Source of the DNA: Rhodospirillaceae bacterium
Lineage (GTDB): Bacteria; Pseudomonadota; Alphaproteobacteria; Rhodospirillales; Rhodospirillaceae
DNA: 64,000 bases
Direction: 5' to 3'
NCBI GenBank assembly: GCA_947476695.1
Contig: CANJRD010000002.1
Span: 248,001-312,000 of the forward strand
The notes beneath the pieces are model-generated. The model saw only the letters and a program-made list of their open reading frames with translations. It had not been told where the DNA came from and did not search any database. Below are positions 18,607 through 26,684 of the stretch, in pieces. The translations under genes and the position numbers were made by a program. Numbering within the stretch: position 1 is the first letter of the stretch; every line of letters starts with the position of its first letter.

Positions 18607-18840
18607 TTACGCTTCGAGCGCCGTGCGCATGCGGCGAAGGACGCTTTCCTTCCCGGCGGCAATGGTTTGCTCAGCGGTGGTGTGTGCGAGGTTCGGTGCA
18701 TCCTGAGCCATTGAGGCCCACATCGAAGCGATATCCCGCAATTCCGTCGCCAGGTCCCGTAGACCGAGTTCGTCGTAAACCACCGCCCGCCGTCGGGCAT
18801 CGGTGGCGAGGTCGTTGAACTGTTCGGATGTCGGCGGCAT
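18607..18840 (-). CDS. Small helical hypothetical protein
   Basis: This is a 77-residue product starting MPPTSEQFNDLATDARRRAV. The ATG at 18840 is preceded on the minus strand by GAGGAGACACGCC, a good ribosome site, so I prefer it over an in-frame upstream start at 18861. The sequence is alpha-helical, alanine- and arginine-rich, with no signal or cysteine. Its layout (DELGLRDLATELRDIASMW) resembles small alphaproteobacterial proteins of unknown role. A terminator follows directly. Confidence 0.6.
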   Translation of the reverse strand: MPPTSEQFNDLATDARRRAVVYDELGLRDLATELRDIASMWASMAQDAPNLAHTTAEQTIAAGKESVLRRMRTALEA

Positions 18841-19172
18841 TGGCGTGTCTCCTCGACCCAAAGTCGAATGGGAGATTCATAAGGGAGGCGGGAGCGCCGC
18901 GCTTGACCGGCGTCAATTTTTTGAGGCCTCCGCCGACATTTGGGTAAAACGCACGCGCAATTACACTGCACTTGACGGCCAGACGGAGCGTCTCGTTACG
19001 AGCCGGGACAGACATGTCCACCGTCCACGGCGTTCCTATTCGGTGCGCATGGTGACGCCGCCGACACAGCAGCGACGTTAAGCGATCACCGGCTTGGCGC
19101 TGGATCGTCTCCAACGCCATTACGGCGCAAGGCGCCCGTGCGCCCTTTAACCATCTGATATTTTTGGAAAAA
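18841..19172. other. Intergenic stretch without a supported gene
   Basis: These 332 bp lie between the small helical gene and the tRNA. A plus-strand frame (18803-19081) is open but starts inside the opposite gene, has no ribosome site and no recognisable product. I see the minus-strand promoter area of the small gene here and nothing else definite. Confidence 0.5.
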
Positions 19173-19249
19173 TGGTAGCGGAGGAGGGACTCGAACCCCC
19201 GACCCCAGGATTATGATTCCCGTGCTCTAACCAGCTGAGCTACTCCGCC
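19173..19249 (-). tRNA. tRNA-Met (CAT), elongator type
   Basis: A 77-nt cloverleaf is visible on the minus strand. The acceptor stem GGCGGAG pairs with CTCCGCT (G1-U72 wobble), and the D arm contains AGCTCAGCTGGTTAGAGC. The anticodon stem CGGGA/TCCTG encloses the loop ATCATAA with anticodon CAT. The T arm is GGGGGTTCGAGTCCCTC, and CCA is encoded. The paired 1-72 end and the lack of three consecutive G-C pairs in the anticodon stem argue against initiator. A lysidine-modified tRNA-Ile2, which shares CAT, cannot be fully excluded. Confidence 0.93.
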
Positions 19250-19419
19250 AAGGGGCTGGGTTTTAGGTCGCGAACAGCCAAAAGTCAAACACTGGCGGGA
19301 GCTTGGGACAGGGGCGGGGGGCGTCGCCGTCATGCGCCTGCCGGCCCGTTTTGCGGCTTCGTTCTTTTTCCGAATTCCGGAAGATTTGCTAGGCTTGGCC
19401 GTGCAAATCGGGTGGCGCG

Positions 19420-20178
19420 ATGGACAGTAGCAAAGTTCTCGAACGCGGTCTCGCCGTGCTCGCGTTTATCGCGGGCCGGCCGGCTGCCAGCCTTTCGGAG
19501 GTCGCGGCAGGCCTGTCGATATCCTTGCCCGCCGCTTCGCGCGCATTGGAAGCTTTGCGGGCCGCCGGTTACCTGGCGCGCCGTCGTCCGCGCGGCGTTT
19601 ACCGCCTGACGGCGAAGTTCGCGCGTCTGGGGCGCGATCACGCATGCGATGCGATCGTGCGTGACGCTGCGCTGCCGTTGATGGCTGCGGCGACACGGGC
19701 GGGCGGTTGGCCTTTGCTGCTCGGCAAGCGCGACGGACTGGATCTGGTCATCGCGGAGTCCACCGGCGATGAAGCGCGCCACGCGCTGTCCCTGCCGGGC
19801 GTGGGTGAGGCGATGCCCTATTTCATGCGTGCGGCCGGTACCGTCTGCGTCGCCTTCTTGGCCGATCGCGCCCGGGCACGGGTGCTCGAGCAAAGCGCGG
19901 CGTTACGCAAGAAGCACGGTCTGACGATGGCGGCGCGCCAACTCGAGATTTTGCATGCGCAGGCGCGCGAACGCGGCTTCATCGCCCATGATCCGACACG
20001 CAATCGCCCCGCCGCCCTGGCGGTGCCGCTGCTCATGCCGGATGCCGACTATGGGCTGGAGCTTATCTATCGTCCCGACGCGCTGCCGCGCGCGGCGGCG
20101 ATCAAGGAACACCTGCCGCGTTTGCGACAGATCGTCAAAGCTGTGCAGGCGGAAGTGCAACGGTTCCAGCAGCGCTAG
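19420..20178 (+). CDS. IclR-family transcriptional regulator
   Basis: This is a 252-residue regulator. The N-terminal winged helix (residues 5-65, VLERGLAVLAFIAGRPAASL through SLPAASRALEALRAAGYL) is followed by the effector-binding domain with HALSLPGVGEAMPYFMRAAG and a C-terminal ERGFIAHDP segment. IclR proteins usually control nearby catabolic or transport genes. It lies 3 bp from the stop of the convergent substrate-binding protein and upstream of the PhyH dioxygenase/cupin pair, so a shared degradation pathway is a reasonable inference. Confidence 0.9.
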   Translation: MDSSKVLERGLAVLAFIAGRPAASLSEVAAGLSISLPAASRALEALRAAGYLARRRPRGVYRLTAKFARLGRDHACDAIVRDAALPLMAAATRAGGWPLLLGKRDGLDLVIAESTGDEARHALSLPGVGEAMPYFMRAAGTVCVAFLADRARARVLEQSAALRKKHGLTMAARQLEILHAQARERGFIAHDPTRNRPAALAVPLLMPDADYGLELIYRPDALPRAAAIKEHLPRLRQIVKAVQAEVQRFQQR

Positions 20179-20181
20179 GTC

Positions 20182-21690
20182 TCAGCGTGGCGCGAGTGAA
20201 ATCTTGTCCCACGCGATGATGTCGTTGACGACCTCGTAGCCGCTGACCGTGTTGCGGAGCGCGTCGAAGTTCACGGCGCGCCAGAGCAGAATGCCCGGAG
20301 GTGCGTCGCGCTCGGCGGCAAGCGCGGCTTCGGTCGCGCTGCGGCGCGCGGCCTCGGTCGGCGCTTCGGCGGCGGCGGCGATCAGCGGCATCAGCGCGGG
20401 ATCGCAGGTATAAGCCGGCTGCATCGCGCAACTGCGGAAGCGAAATCCCAGCAGGGAGTCGTAACCCGCAAAGGTCCAGCCGAACCCCTCAACCGGCCAA
20501 TTGCCCTTGAGTACATACTCGGTGATGCGGCTAACAGGTGTCGGGCGGATGGTCATCTTAACGCCGATGGCGGCGAGGTTCTGCGCGATGCCCTGGTACC
20601 AATCGACGACGCCGCTGGCCGCGGTGTCGAGAACGACGGTGAAGGCAAAGCCGTTCGGAAAACCGGCGTCTTTCAAAAGCGCACGCGCCTTGGCCGGATC
20701 GTAGGGATAAGGCGCCAGGGCTTCGTTGAAGCCGAACGCGCCGCGATGAGAAATCTGGCTTGCCGGTTCGATAGCGCCCGCGAGAAACGCATCGATCAGC
20801 CCGCTTTTGTCGACGGCGTAGTTCAAGGCCCGGCGCACGCGTGCATCCCGCAGCGGAGACTCTTTCGTCGTGACGAAGGCGAGGAAATGCACGTTCGGCG
20901 CGGGTCGCGGCGCGAGCCGGCCTTGAGCGGCGGCGATTGTCGCGCGATCCTCCGGCGTGACGCCCATCGCGATGTCCGCGACCCCGGAGGCAAAAGCCTG
21001 CGTGCGCGCCACGGGATCGGTGACGATGTTCACCTCGATGCCATCGACCTTTGGCGCGCGCCAGCTGTCGCGCACCGCGCGAAAGCTCACTTTTTCCGGC
21101 GACCACGATGTGACGGCAAAGGGGCCGGTGCCGATTGGTTGCGTCGCAAATCCGCTGCGACCCGCTTTCCGCCACGCGGCCGGCGCGGGGACGCGCACGA
21201 AACTCAGGTGCACGGGGAGGATGGGGTCGGGCGATCTTGTCACCAGTTCGACGGTGAGGTCGTCACGCGCACTTACACGCTCGATAGTTTTGCCGATGTC
21301 CTGACTGGCGACAGAATCCCGTTGCCCTTCCGGCGTCATCAGGTAGGTGAGGGCATCGACCACGGCGGCGCTGGTGAAAGCCTCGCCGTTCGAGAACCGC
21401 ACGCCGGGGCGCAAGGTGAGGACCCAGCGATTTGCGCTCTCTTGCGTCCACGCGCTTGCAAGGCCCGGTTTAGCGATGCCGCCTTCACCGACAACCGTGA
21501 GCGGGTCATAGATCATCTGCACGAACAATGCCTGAGGCTGTGCCACGGGATTGTAAGGCAACGCTTGGTACAGCGGCATCTGTTGGGCCGCGACACGCAG
21601 CACTGTCTCGGCACGGGCAGGTGTCGCCCCAAGCGCCATCGCGGCGATCCCGATCCAGGCCGCGCGGAAAGTGCCCGATGCCAACGTCAT
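20182..21690 (-). CDS. Family 5 extracellular solute-binding protein (peptide/nickel/opine type), orphan
   Basis: This 502-residue periplasmic ligand-binding protein has a Sec leader (core AAWIGIAAMALGATPARAE). Family 5 features are clear: WVLTLRPGVRFSNGEAFTSA near residue 90, VRRALNYAVDKSGLIDAFL in the middle and a long C-terminal lobe. Such proteins usually deliver oligopeptides or similar molecules to DppBCDF-like permeases, but none is next to it. It is paralogous to the 41256 gene: both share the GGIAKP...LRPGV region and two C-terminal cysteines. It is divergent from the dioxygenase gene with a 157-bp gap. Confidence 0.9.
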   Translation of the reverse strand: MTLASGTFRAAWIGIAAMALGATPARAETVLRVAAQQMPLYQALPYNPVAQPQALFVQMIYDPLTVVGEGGIAKPGLASAWTQESANRWVLTLRPGVRFSNGEAFTSAAVVDALTYLMTPEGQRDSVASQDIGKTIERVSARDDLTVELVTRSPDPILPVHLSFVRVPAPAAWRKAGRSGFATQPIGTGPFAVTSWSPEKVSFRAVRDSWRAPKVDGIEVNIVTDPVARTQAFASGVADIAMGVTPEDRATIAAAQGRLAPRPAPNVHFLAFVTTKESPLRDARVRRALNYAVDKSGLIDAFLAGAIEPASQISHRGAFGFNEALAPYPYDPAKARALLKDAGFPNGFAFTVVLDTAASGVVDWYQGIAQNLAAIGVKMTIRPTPVSRITEYVLKGNWPVEGFGWTFAGYDSLLGFRFRSCAMQPAYTCDPALMPLIAAAAEAPTEAARRSATEAALAAERDAPPGILLWRAVNFDALRNTVSGYEVVNDIIAWDKISLAPR

Positions 21691-21847
21691 GCGATCATCT
21701 CATGCGAGTCCCCAAGACTATCAGCTTGCGCACCCGCAAGCCCAAAGGAAGTTTGATGCAATTTCCGAAATACGGAAGTACGAGGAAGGCAGATAGCGCG
21801 CGGTCGTTCGTTTGATAGGCTTTACATGTCATTCCAGCGAGGTTGCC

Positions 21848-22678
21848 ATGTCGTCACCGCTTCAGCCTGTCACCGCCGAACACCGCGCGGCCTATGCCCG
21901 CGATGGCGTTGTCTGCCTGCGCGGTATGTTCGCGCCCGAGTGGGTGGCACGCATGCGCCGTCTGGCCGACACGATCATGGGCGATCCCGGGCGCCACGGT
22001 CACCTCGGGCCGTCGCAGGGCGAGGACATGACCTCGGTCTGCTTCATGAGCCGCAAGGACGCGGAGTTGCGCGACCTCATCCTCAACTCCCCGGCAGGCG
22101 AGATATCGGGCCGCGTCATCGGATCGTCGACCATTCGCTTGTATCACGATCATCTGTTCGCCAAGCCGCCGCAGTCCTCGCGCATCATGAAGTGGCATAT
22201 CGACGCGACGGCCTGGCCGGTAACGGGCGAGATGGCGCCGAACATCTGGATCGCGCTTTCGCCGGTCACGGCGGAGAACGGGCGCATCGAATTTGTCGCG
22301 GGCTATCACCGGCATCTCGTCGACAACAATATCCTCTACGGCTATCGCGATGGCCACTGGGACGGAGCATGTCCGGACTTCGAGACGCGGCGCGGCGATC
22401 CGTCGCTGCGCTTCGTCACCTGGAACCTTGAGCCGGGCGATGCCGTGCTGTTCCATCCGTTTACGCCGCATTTCTCGCGCGGGAATGCGTCGATCGACCA
22501 GCCGCGTGTCGCCTTGGCCTTGCGGCTGTTCGGCGACGATGTGTGCTGGAATCCGATCGAGGGCAAGGCGCGCATCCCCGATGTGTCGCCCGAAAATATG
22601 CAGCCGGGAAAATCTCCCGATGGGCCGTTCTTCCCGGTACTATGGCGCGATCCGTCGGCGGCGCGGGGCGCCGCCTAA
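21848..22678 (+). CDS. Phytanoyl-CoA dioxygenase (PhyH) family protein
   Basis: This is a 276-residue Fe(II)/2-oxoglutarate-dependent oxygenase. The facial triad is visible as the HxD in MKWHIDATAWP and a distal His in HPFTPHFSRGN, with a basic 2-oxoglutarate contact likely in the following SIDQPRVALALR. The ATG at 21848 has GCGAGG upstream and removes a 12-residue extension. The substrate is unknown; bacterial members hydroxylate small acids, ectoine, phosphonates or natural products. It is followed 27 bp later by a Tat-exported cupin, probably in the same transcript. Confidence 0.88.
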   Translation: MSSPLQPVTAEHRAAYARDGVVCLRGMFAPEWVARMRRLADTIMGDPGRHGHLGPSQGEDMTSVCFMSRKDAELRDLILNSPAGEISGRVIGSSTIRLYHDHLFAKPPQSSRIMKWHIDATAWPVTGEMAPNIWIALSPVTAENGRIEFVAGYHRHLVDNNILYGYRDGHWDGACPDFETRRGDPSLRFVTWNLEPGDAVLFHPFTPHFSRGNASIDQPRVALALRLFGDDVCWNPIEGKARIPDVSPENMQPGKSPDGPFFPVLWRDPSAARGAA

Positions 22679-22705
22679 TTCAAGAACGGGAGGGAGGTCT
22701 CGGTC

Positions 22706-23224
22706 ATGAACGAACTTTTGAATCGACGCACGTTGCTGGGTGGGGCGGCGGGCGGCCTGTCGCTGGCTCTTGGTGGCATGGCACCTGAAGCGATGGCGGC
22801 GACGGCGATGCCCTGGATCCGCCGGGTCGTGCACTTCTACACCGGCCCCGACGGCCAATCGCGCGGCGAGGAAATCCCATTCGCGGCGCCCAAACCCGGT
22901 GACACCGACCGGCTGCTGCGCCGGAAGGCGGAGCGGGTCACGCTCAGCAACATGGCGCCGAATTTCCGCTATCCCTTCCACAACGCCAACTACCCGACAC
23001 TACTGATCCCGATCTTCGGGACGATCGTGGTGATTCTGGCGGACGGGAAGGAGTTCTCCGTCGGCCATGGGGAAATGATCTACGCCGAGGACTGCACCGG
23101 TAAGGGCCACATCTCCGGCGCCGGGCCCGAAGGCTGTTTCAGCGTGCAGGTCCAGCTTGTTAAATCGCGCTGCCCTGACCAGGGCAGCACTGATTTCAAG
23201 ACATTCTGGATCGACCCGGATTAG
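22706..23224 (+). CDS. Tat-exported cupin-like protein
   Basis: This 172-residue protein starts with a twin-arginine leader, LNRRTLLGGAAGGLSLALG, with cleavage near AMAA. The mature part looks like a single small cupin barrel (PTLLIPIFGTIVVILADGKE, SVGHGEMIYAED, KGHISGAGPEGC). His residues in NFRYPFHNANY, VGHGE and GKGHIS could hold a metal, though the classic cupin motif is only partial. It lies directly downstream of the PhyH gene. Periplasmic export suggests action on an imported substrate before uptake, but no function is assigned. Confidence 0.78.
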   Translation: MNELLNRRTLLGGAAGGLSLALGGMAPEAMAATAMPWIRRVVHFYTGPDGQSRGEEIPFAAPKPGDTDRLLRRKAERVTLSNMAPNFRYPFHNANYPTLLIPIFGTIVVILADGKEFSVGHGEMIYAEDCTGKGHISGAGPEGCFSVQVQLVKSRCPDQGSTDFKTFWIDPD

Positions 23225-23332
23225 CGGCGAACTCTTCACGCATCGGTGGAACCTTTCCTAAGGCCGGCACTTTTTCCCTGATGACGGAGGCGTTGCGCAT
23301 TTCGCGCCCTCCACGATCAAGGGGACCGTCGC

Positions 23333-23839
23333 ATGGTCATGATCGCTCGGCTGGAGACCCGGTCCTGGAACCCGCTGGCGGCCGCGTCAAAGGTTCACGT
23401 TCTTCTGCTTGACGAGTCGCAGGGCTCACGGGCTGAGACCCGCCGGATCTTGAGCCAGGGCGGAATCACCAAGATCAGCGAGGGCAGCGTCAACGGGCGC
23501 CATCTCATCGCCCGCGATTGCGATCCGAGTTCCATCAACGTCATCCTGAGCGAGATGGATTTGCGCGGCGGCTGGGGCCTCGATCTCCTCAAACGCATTC
23601 GCATGGGCCAGATCGGCACCATCCGGCCGGACATCTGCTTCATCTTCATGACCAGCGCGACGGAGTCGCCGCTGGTGGTCACCGCCGCGCATCTCGATGC
23701 GAACGGCTATCTCAGCAAGCCGATCTCGGCCGATAAACTGCGCATGGCGATCTTGCGCGGACAGTCGCGCCCCTGTCTGGTCGATATTGCAAAGTATCGC
23801 GACGTGCCCATCGGGATGGGGGCACCCGTCATCCACTAG
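23333..23839 (+). CDS. Stand-alone receiver-domain-like protein with a substituted phosphoacceptor
   Basis: This 168-residue protein has the CheY-like order of motifs: the acidic pair in VLLLDESQGSRAETRR, the switch Thr in FIFMTSATES and the conserved Lys in GYLSKPISADKL. At the phosphoacceptor position the sequence reads INVILSEMDLRGGWGLDL, so Ser (or the following Glu) replaces Asp. Autophosphorylation by the standard route is therefore doubtful. There is no output domain. The start could also be the ATG at 23339. The downstream 25068 gene has the same ILS substitution. Confidence 0.78.
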   Translation: MVMIARLETRSWNPLAAASKVHVLLLDESQGSRAETRRILSQGGITKISEGSVNGRHLIARDCDPSSINVILSEMDLRGGWGLDLLKRIRMGQIGTIRPDICFIFMTSATESPLVVTAAHLDANGYLSKPISADKLRMAILRGQSRPCLVDIAKYRDVPIGMGAPVIH

Positions 23840-23883
23840 ACGCGCGCGATTGCAATCGCCGCGCGGCGCGCTACGGTGCGCCT

Positions 23884-24327
23884 ATGGCTCTAAAACCCGA
23901 AGACCTGATTGGCGCTTGGACCTTCGTGACGTGGACGATCACGCGTGACGACGGACAGGTGACGCATCCGTTCCAGCCCGATCCCGGCGGGATGATCCTG
24001 TATACGCCGGACGGCGCGATGTCGGCGACGATCCACGCCGGCAACCGGCCGCGGTTCAGCTCGGATGACATCCGCAAGCAGTCCGATGCTGCGAAAGCCG
24101 CCGCCTTCGATACCTATTTTCACTATTCCGGCACCTGGGAAATCCGCGGCGACGATGTCGTCCATCACCTCACGGCGGCGCTTAATCCCAATCTGATCGG
24201 AACCGAGCAGGTGCGTCATACGGCATTCGACGGCGACCTGCTGACGCTGAGCGTCGCGGAGCCCTTGGGCGGGGGCCGCTCGCGCCATCACAGTCTGACG
24301 TGGCGTAAACTCAAACCTTCGAAATGA
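23884..24327 (+). CDS. Lipocalin-like domain protein
   Basis: This is a 147-residue protein without a signal peptide. The opening LIGAWTFVTWTITRDDGQV and the later GMILYTPDGAMSATI match the small lipocalin-like domain (PF13924 type), a beta barrel found in fungal and bacterial proteins of mostly unknown role. The terminal part TFDGDLL-like strand (HTAFDGDLLTLSV) and WRKLKP complete the barrel. It begins 44 bp after the receiver gene. The ligand is unknown. Confidence 0.8.
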   Translation: MALKPEDLIGAWTFVTWTITRDDGQVTHPFQPDPGGMILYTPDGAMSATIHAGNRPRFSSDDIRKQSDAAKAAAFDTYFHYSGTWEIRGDDVVHHLTAALNPNLIGTEQVRHTAFDGDLLTLSVAEPLGGGRSRHHSLTWRKLKPSK

Positions 24328-24330
24328 AAA

Positions 24331-24354
24331 GCGCCGGCCCTGGCGGACCGGCGC
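24331..24354 (-). terminator. Terminator hairpin between convergent genes
   Basis: The stem GCGCCGG/CCGGCGC has a 10-nt loop. On the minus strand it is followed by a T-rich tail (TTTTCATTTC), so it most likely terminates the 24372 gene. The plus-strand tail is weak. Confidence 0.65.
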
Positions 24355-24371
24355 CTCTCGATTAGCCAACG

Positions 24372-24728
24372 TTAGTTGCGGAACGAAAGTCCGAAGCTGA
24401 CGCCCGGTTCAGCGTAGTAACCACGCGGCGGCGGGGCGTAATACACCGGCGGGGGCGCGTAGTAGGTCGGGGCGTAATAGAAGCGGCGACCATAGTCGTC
24501 ACGCCAGTAGTTGTAGCGGCGCCAGTCGCGCATCCGCATTTCATAAAGCCGGCGGTCGCGCTCCCAACGATAGTCGGGGCGGCCACGGTGATCGCGATAA
24601 TCGCGGCCGTAGTGATCGCGGGCCTGCGCGGTGTCAGTGAAACCCACCGTGCCGGTCAAGGCGGCAACAACGCCAAACACGGCTAGCGCCAAGCGACCCT
24701 TCTTGAGACGTTCAGTGAAGCCACGCAT
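24372..24728 (-). CDS. Secreted Tyr/Arg/Pro-rich small protein
   Basis: This is a 118-residue product with a Sec leader (RLALAVFGVVAALTGTVGF, cleavage near AQAR). Low-complexity segments rich in Arg, Tyr and Asp follow (YRDHRGRPDYRWERDRRLY), then a proline/tyrosine tract (YYAPPPVYYAPPPRGYY) and a terminal LSFRN that resembles an outer-membrane-like last strand. Such proteins are frequent in Alphaproteobacteria and have no firm function. A Shine-Dalgarno-like AAGGAGGAAG lies just upstream of the ATG. Confidence 0.75.
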   Translation of the reverse strand: MRGFTERLKKGRLALAVFGVVAALTGTVGFTDTAQARDHYGRDYRDHRGRPDYRWERDRRLYEMRMRDWRRYNYWRDDYGRRFYYAPTYYAPPPVYYAPPPRGYYAEPGVSFGLSFRN

Positions 24729-25067
24729 GTCTTCCTCCTTGGGCGGACTATTCCGCCGCTGATGAAAGATTTAACGCCCCCACTGTGGCGCGATTGGACG
24801 GGGTCGATGGCGATTTTGGGGTAAGTCGCGGCATTTTTGCGGCGGAACGGGCAGCGCCAAGTTCGCTACTCATTCCACGGACTTATAATCCTGCGTGGAT
24901 GGGCCTGTCCGAATATTGACCTTGGGTTTTGCATCTTCCTGGACAAGGTTGGCAACCTTTTGCCAAATTCAAGCGTACAACTGTTGCGATTGATGGCGAA
25001 AACGCTATGTTTCGACTCAATACAAAAAAACGTGCGCCGGTCACTGCGCTAACGGGATGGGGTTCAG
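24729..25067. other. AT-richer divergent intergenic region
   Basis: These 339 bp separate the secreted protein (minus) from the receiver-like gene (plus). The segment 24880-25040 is clearly AT-richer than its flanks. It contains an inverted repeat AAGGTT-GGC-AACCTT at 24945-24959 and a TTGACC hexamer near 24916. A 71-codon frame (24837-25052) lacks a credible start signal or known product, so I read the stretch as promoter/leader sequence. Confidence 0.45.
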
Positions 25068-26048
25068 GTGAAGCTCGAGCGTGACAAGCTGAGCGAGATC
25101 GACATTTATCTCGCGGATCCGAATGAACAAGTGCGTGACAGCCTGCGCTCGATCATGCGCGCGGAAGGTCTGCGCCGGATCAGCACGTTCGGTCGGGCCG
25201 AAGATCTGATGGAGGCGCTGAAGAAGTCGCCGCCCGATCTGCTGATTCTCAGCGACGATTTCGAGGACCGCGAAGGCAAGGACAAGGAAAAGGAAGCCAA
25301 GGAGCGCGACCTGGTGTTCACCATGGTTCGCGACGTGCGCCATTTCCGTCTTGGTGTAAATCCGTTCGTGCTGATCACGATGCTGATCGCGCAGGAGAAC
25401 GATGTCGGCATCAAGAAGGCCGTCCAGGCCGGCGCCGACGACGTGATGATCAAACCCTTGTCGGCAGGACGTTTGTTAGAGCGCATCGCGCACCTGGCGA
25501 CCAACCGCCTGCCTTTCATCGCGACCACCGACTATGTCGGCCCGGAACGTCGTCGCGGCGCAGATCGCCCGTCGAGCATCCCGCGTCTCGATGTCGTCAA
25601 TACTCTGAAGGACAAAGTCGAAGGCAAGCGGCCTTCGACCGTGCAATTGACGCGTGCGATCAATCAAAGCATGCGCGAGGTTCTGGTCGCGCAACTCGAC
25701 AGCTTCCATCTCAAGGTGGCTTACTGCGCCAACGTCATCATCAAGACCTGGCAGGAGCGGGATCCCACCATCGATCGCGGCAAGCAGTTCAACATGCTTG
25801 TCGGCGTGATCGAGGAAGCCGCCACCCATGCAAAGCGCTTGCGCCGCGATGCGCTTTCCGAAGGCTGGCTCGGCCTGATCCCGCGTGCGCGCGAGATCGA
25901 GAAAAGCTTCTCGCTCACCACGGGCGACGTCGCCGGGCTCCATGCCTTACCGAAGCAGTTCGAACAGGTCAAAGTTTCGATCCCTGTGGAAGAGGCGCCT
26001 AAGGCTGCGGGGGCTGACGAAGCTGCCGCCAGCGGCGCGGCCGCTTAA
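25068..26048 (+). CDS. Receiver-domain-like protein with unknown helical C-terminal domain
   Basis: This 326-residue protein starts at a GTG with GGGATGGGG upstream. Residues 11-140 resemble a receiver: IDIYLADPNEQVRDSLR, switch Thr in PFVLITMLIAQ and Lys in DVMIKPLSAGRLLERI. The phosphoacceptor site reads DLLILSDDFEDREGKD, with Ser where Asp is expected and a charged insertion. The link VGPERRRGADRP is a motif typical of alphaproteobacterial receiver proteins. The C-terminal 150 residues are helical, with an Ala-rich tail, and not recognised. It is probably a signalling adaptor; the trigger is unknown. Confidence 0.8.
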   Translation: MKLERDKLSEIDIYLADPNEQVRDSLRSIMRAEGLRRISTFGRAEDLMEALKKSPPDLLILSDDFEDREGKDKEKEAKERDLVFTMVRDVRHFRLGVNPFVLITMLIAQENDVGIKKAVQAGADDVMIKPLSAGRLLERIAHLATNRLPFIATTDYVGPERRRGADRPSSIPRLDVVNTLKDKVEGKRPSTVQLTRAINQSMREVLVAQLDSFHLKVAYCANVIIKTWQERDPTIDRGKQFNMLVGVIEEAATHAKRLRRDALSEGWLGLIPRAREIEKSFSLTTGDVAGLHALPKQFEQVKVSIPVEEAPKAAGADEAAASGAAA

Positions 26049-26108
26049 CAACGCTCCCCGCATTCGGCGTGATGGCGTAAGGTGCCGTTCCCGTGAGGAC
26101 GGTTCGTT

Positions 26109-26582
26109 ATGCTGACACAAAGGTCGAAATACGCGCTGCGCGCCATGCTTATGCTGGCTACATTGCCGCCGGATAAGCGGCTGATTGTCAGTACGATCGC
26201 GACTGAGCGCAAAGTCCCCCGTAAATTCCTTGAAGAAATTCTGCTCGACCTCAAACAGCACGGTTTGCTGGCCAGCCAGCGCGGCAAGACCGGCGGCTAT
26301 CGTCTGGCGAAGCCGGCCGATCAGATTACTTTCGGCGAAATCATCCGCATCACCGATGGACCGTTAGCGCTGATCGCCTGCGCTAGCCTTAACAGTTACG
26401 AACGCTGCGACGACTGTGAGGACGAGAAAGTCTGCGCCATCCGCAAAACCATGCGGGCGGTTCGGGATGTCACGGCGGATATCCTCGACACCGTGACACT
26501 CGCGCAGGCGGCCCGGGATGAGCAAAAACAAGGCTCCGAACCGGCCCGAAAGAGAACAATTCTCTCAAAATCTAATTCCTAG
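26109..26582 (+). CDS. Rrf2-family regulator with a cysteine cluster, likely sulfur/cysteine control
   Basis: This is a 157-residue winged-helix regulator starting MLTQRSKYALRAMLMLATLP. The wing is RGKTGGYRLAKP. Four cysteines lie in the effector region (IACASL, YERCDDCEDEKVC), the pattern of Rrf2 proteins that bind an Fe-S cluster or sense thiol status. It is directly upstream of sbp in the sulfate gene block, so I infer that it represses or activates sulfate uptake and assimilation. Its last codons overlap the conserved promoter/operator-like element 26551-26610. Confidence 0.88.
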   Translation: MLTQRSKYALRAMLMLATLPPDKRLIVSTIATERKVPRKFLEEILLDLKQHGLLASQRGKTGGYRLAKPADQITFGEIIRITDGPLALIACASLNSYERCDDCEDEKVCAIRKTMRAVRDVTADILDTVTLAQAARDEQKQGSEPARKRTILSKSNS

Positions 26583-26610
26583 TGAAATGGTAGAGAAATC
26601 CCGGTGGGTC
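26551..26610 (+). promoter_or_regulatory. Conserved promoter/operator-like element, copy 1 (upstream of sbp)
   Basis: This 60-bp stretch matches 30396-30455 at 46 of 60 positions without gaps. It contains the dyad AGAGAA-CAA-TTCTCT, a -35-like TTCTCT (26560-26565), a 17-bp spacer and a -10-like TGAAAT (26583-26588). Two related 11-mers, CTAATTCCTAG and AGAAATCCCGG, are spaced 22 bp apart. It overlaps the end of the Rrf2 gene. The likely role is a shared promoter with an operator for the neighbouring Rrf2 protein (inference). Confidence 0.7.
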
Positions 26611-26684
26611 CCGGGCGCGTTCTGAGGTTGATGGACAACGGTCGCTGCGAATCGCGGGGACCCTGCGTACGCAAGGAGAGCCCG

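Noticed and set aside
19173-19249. tRNA-Met as an attachment site for a genomic island
   Set aside because: No integrase, no duplicated tRNA end and no change of base composition is seen on either side.
24837-25052. 71-codon plus-strand frame
   Set aside because: No start signal; better read as AT-rich promoter/leader of the receiver gene.
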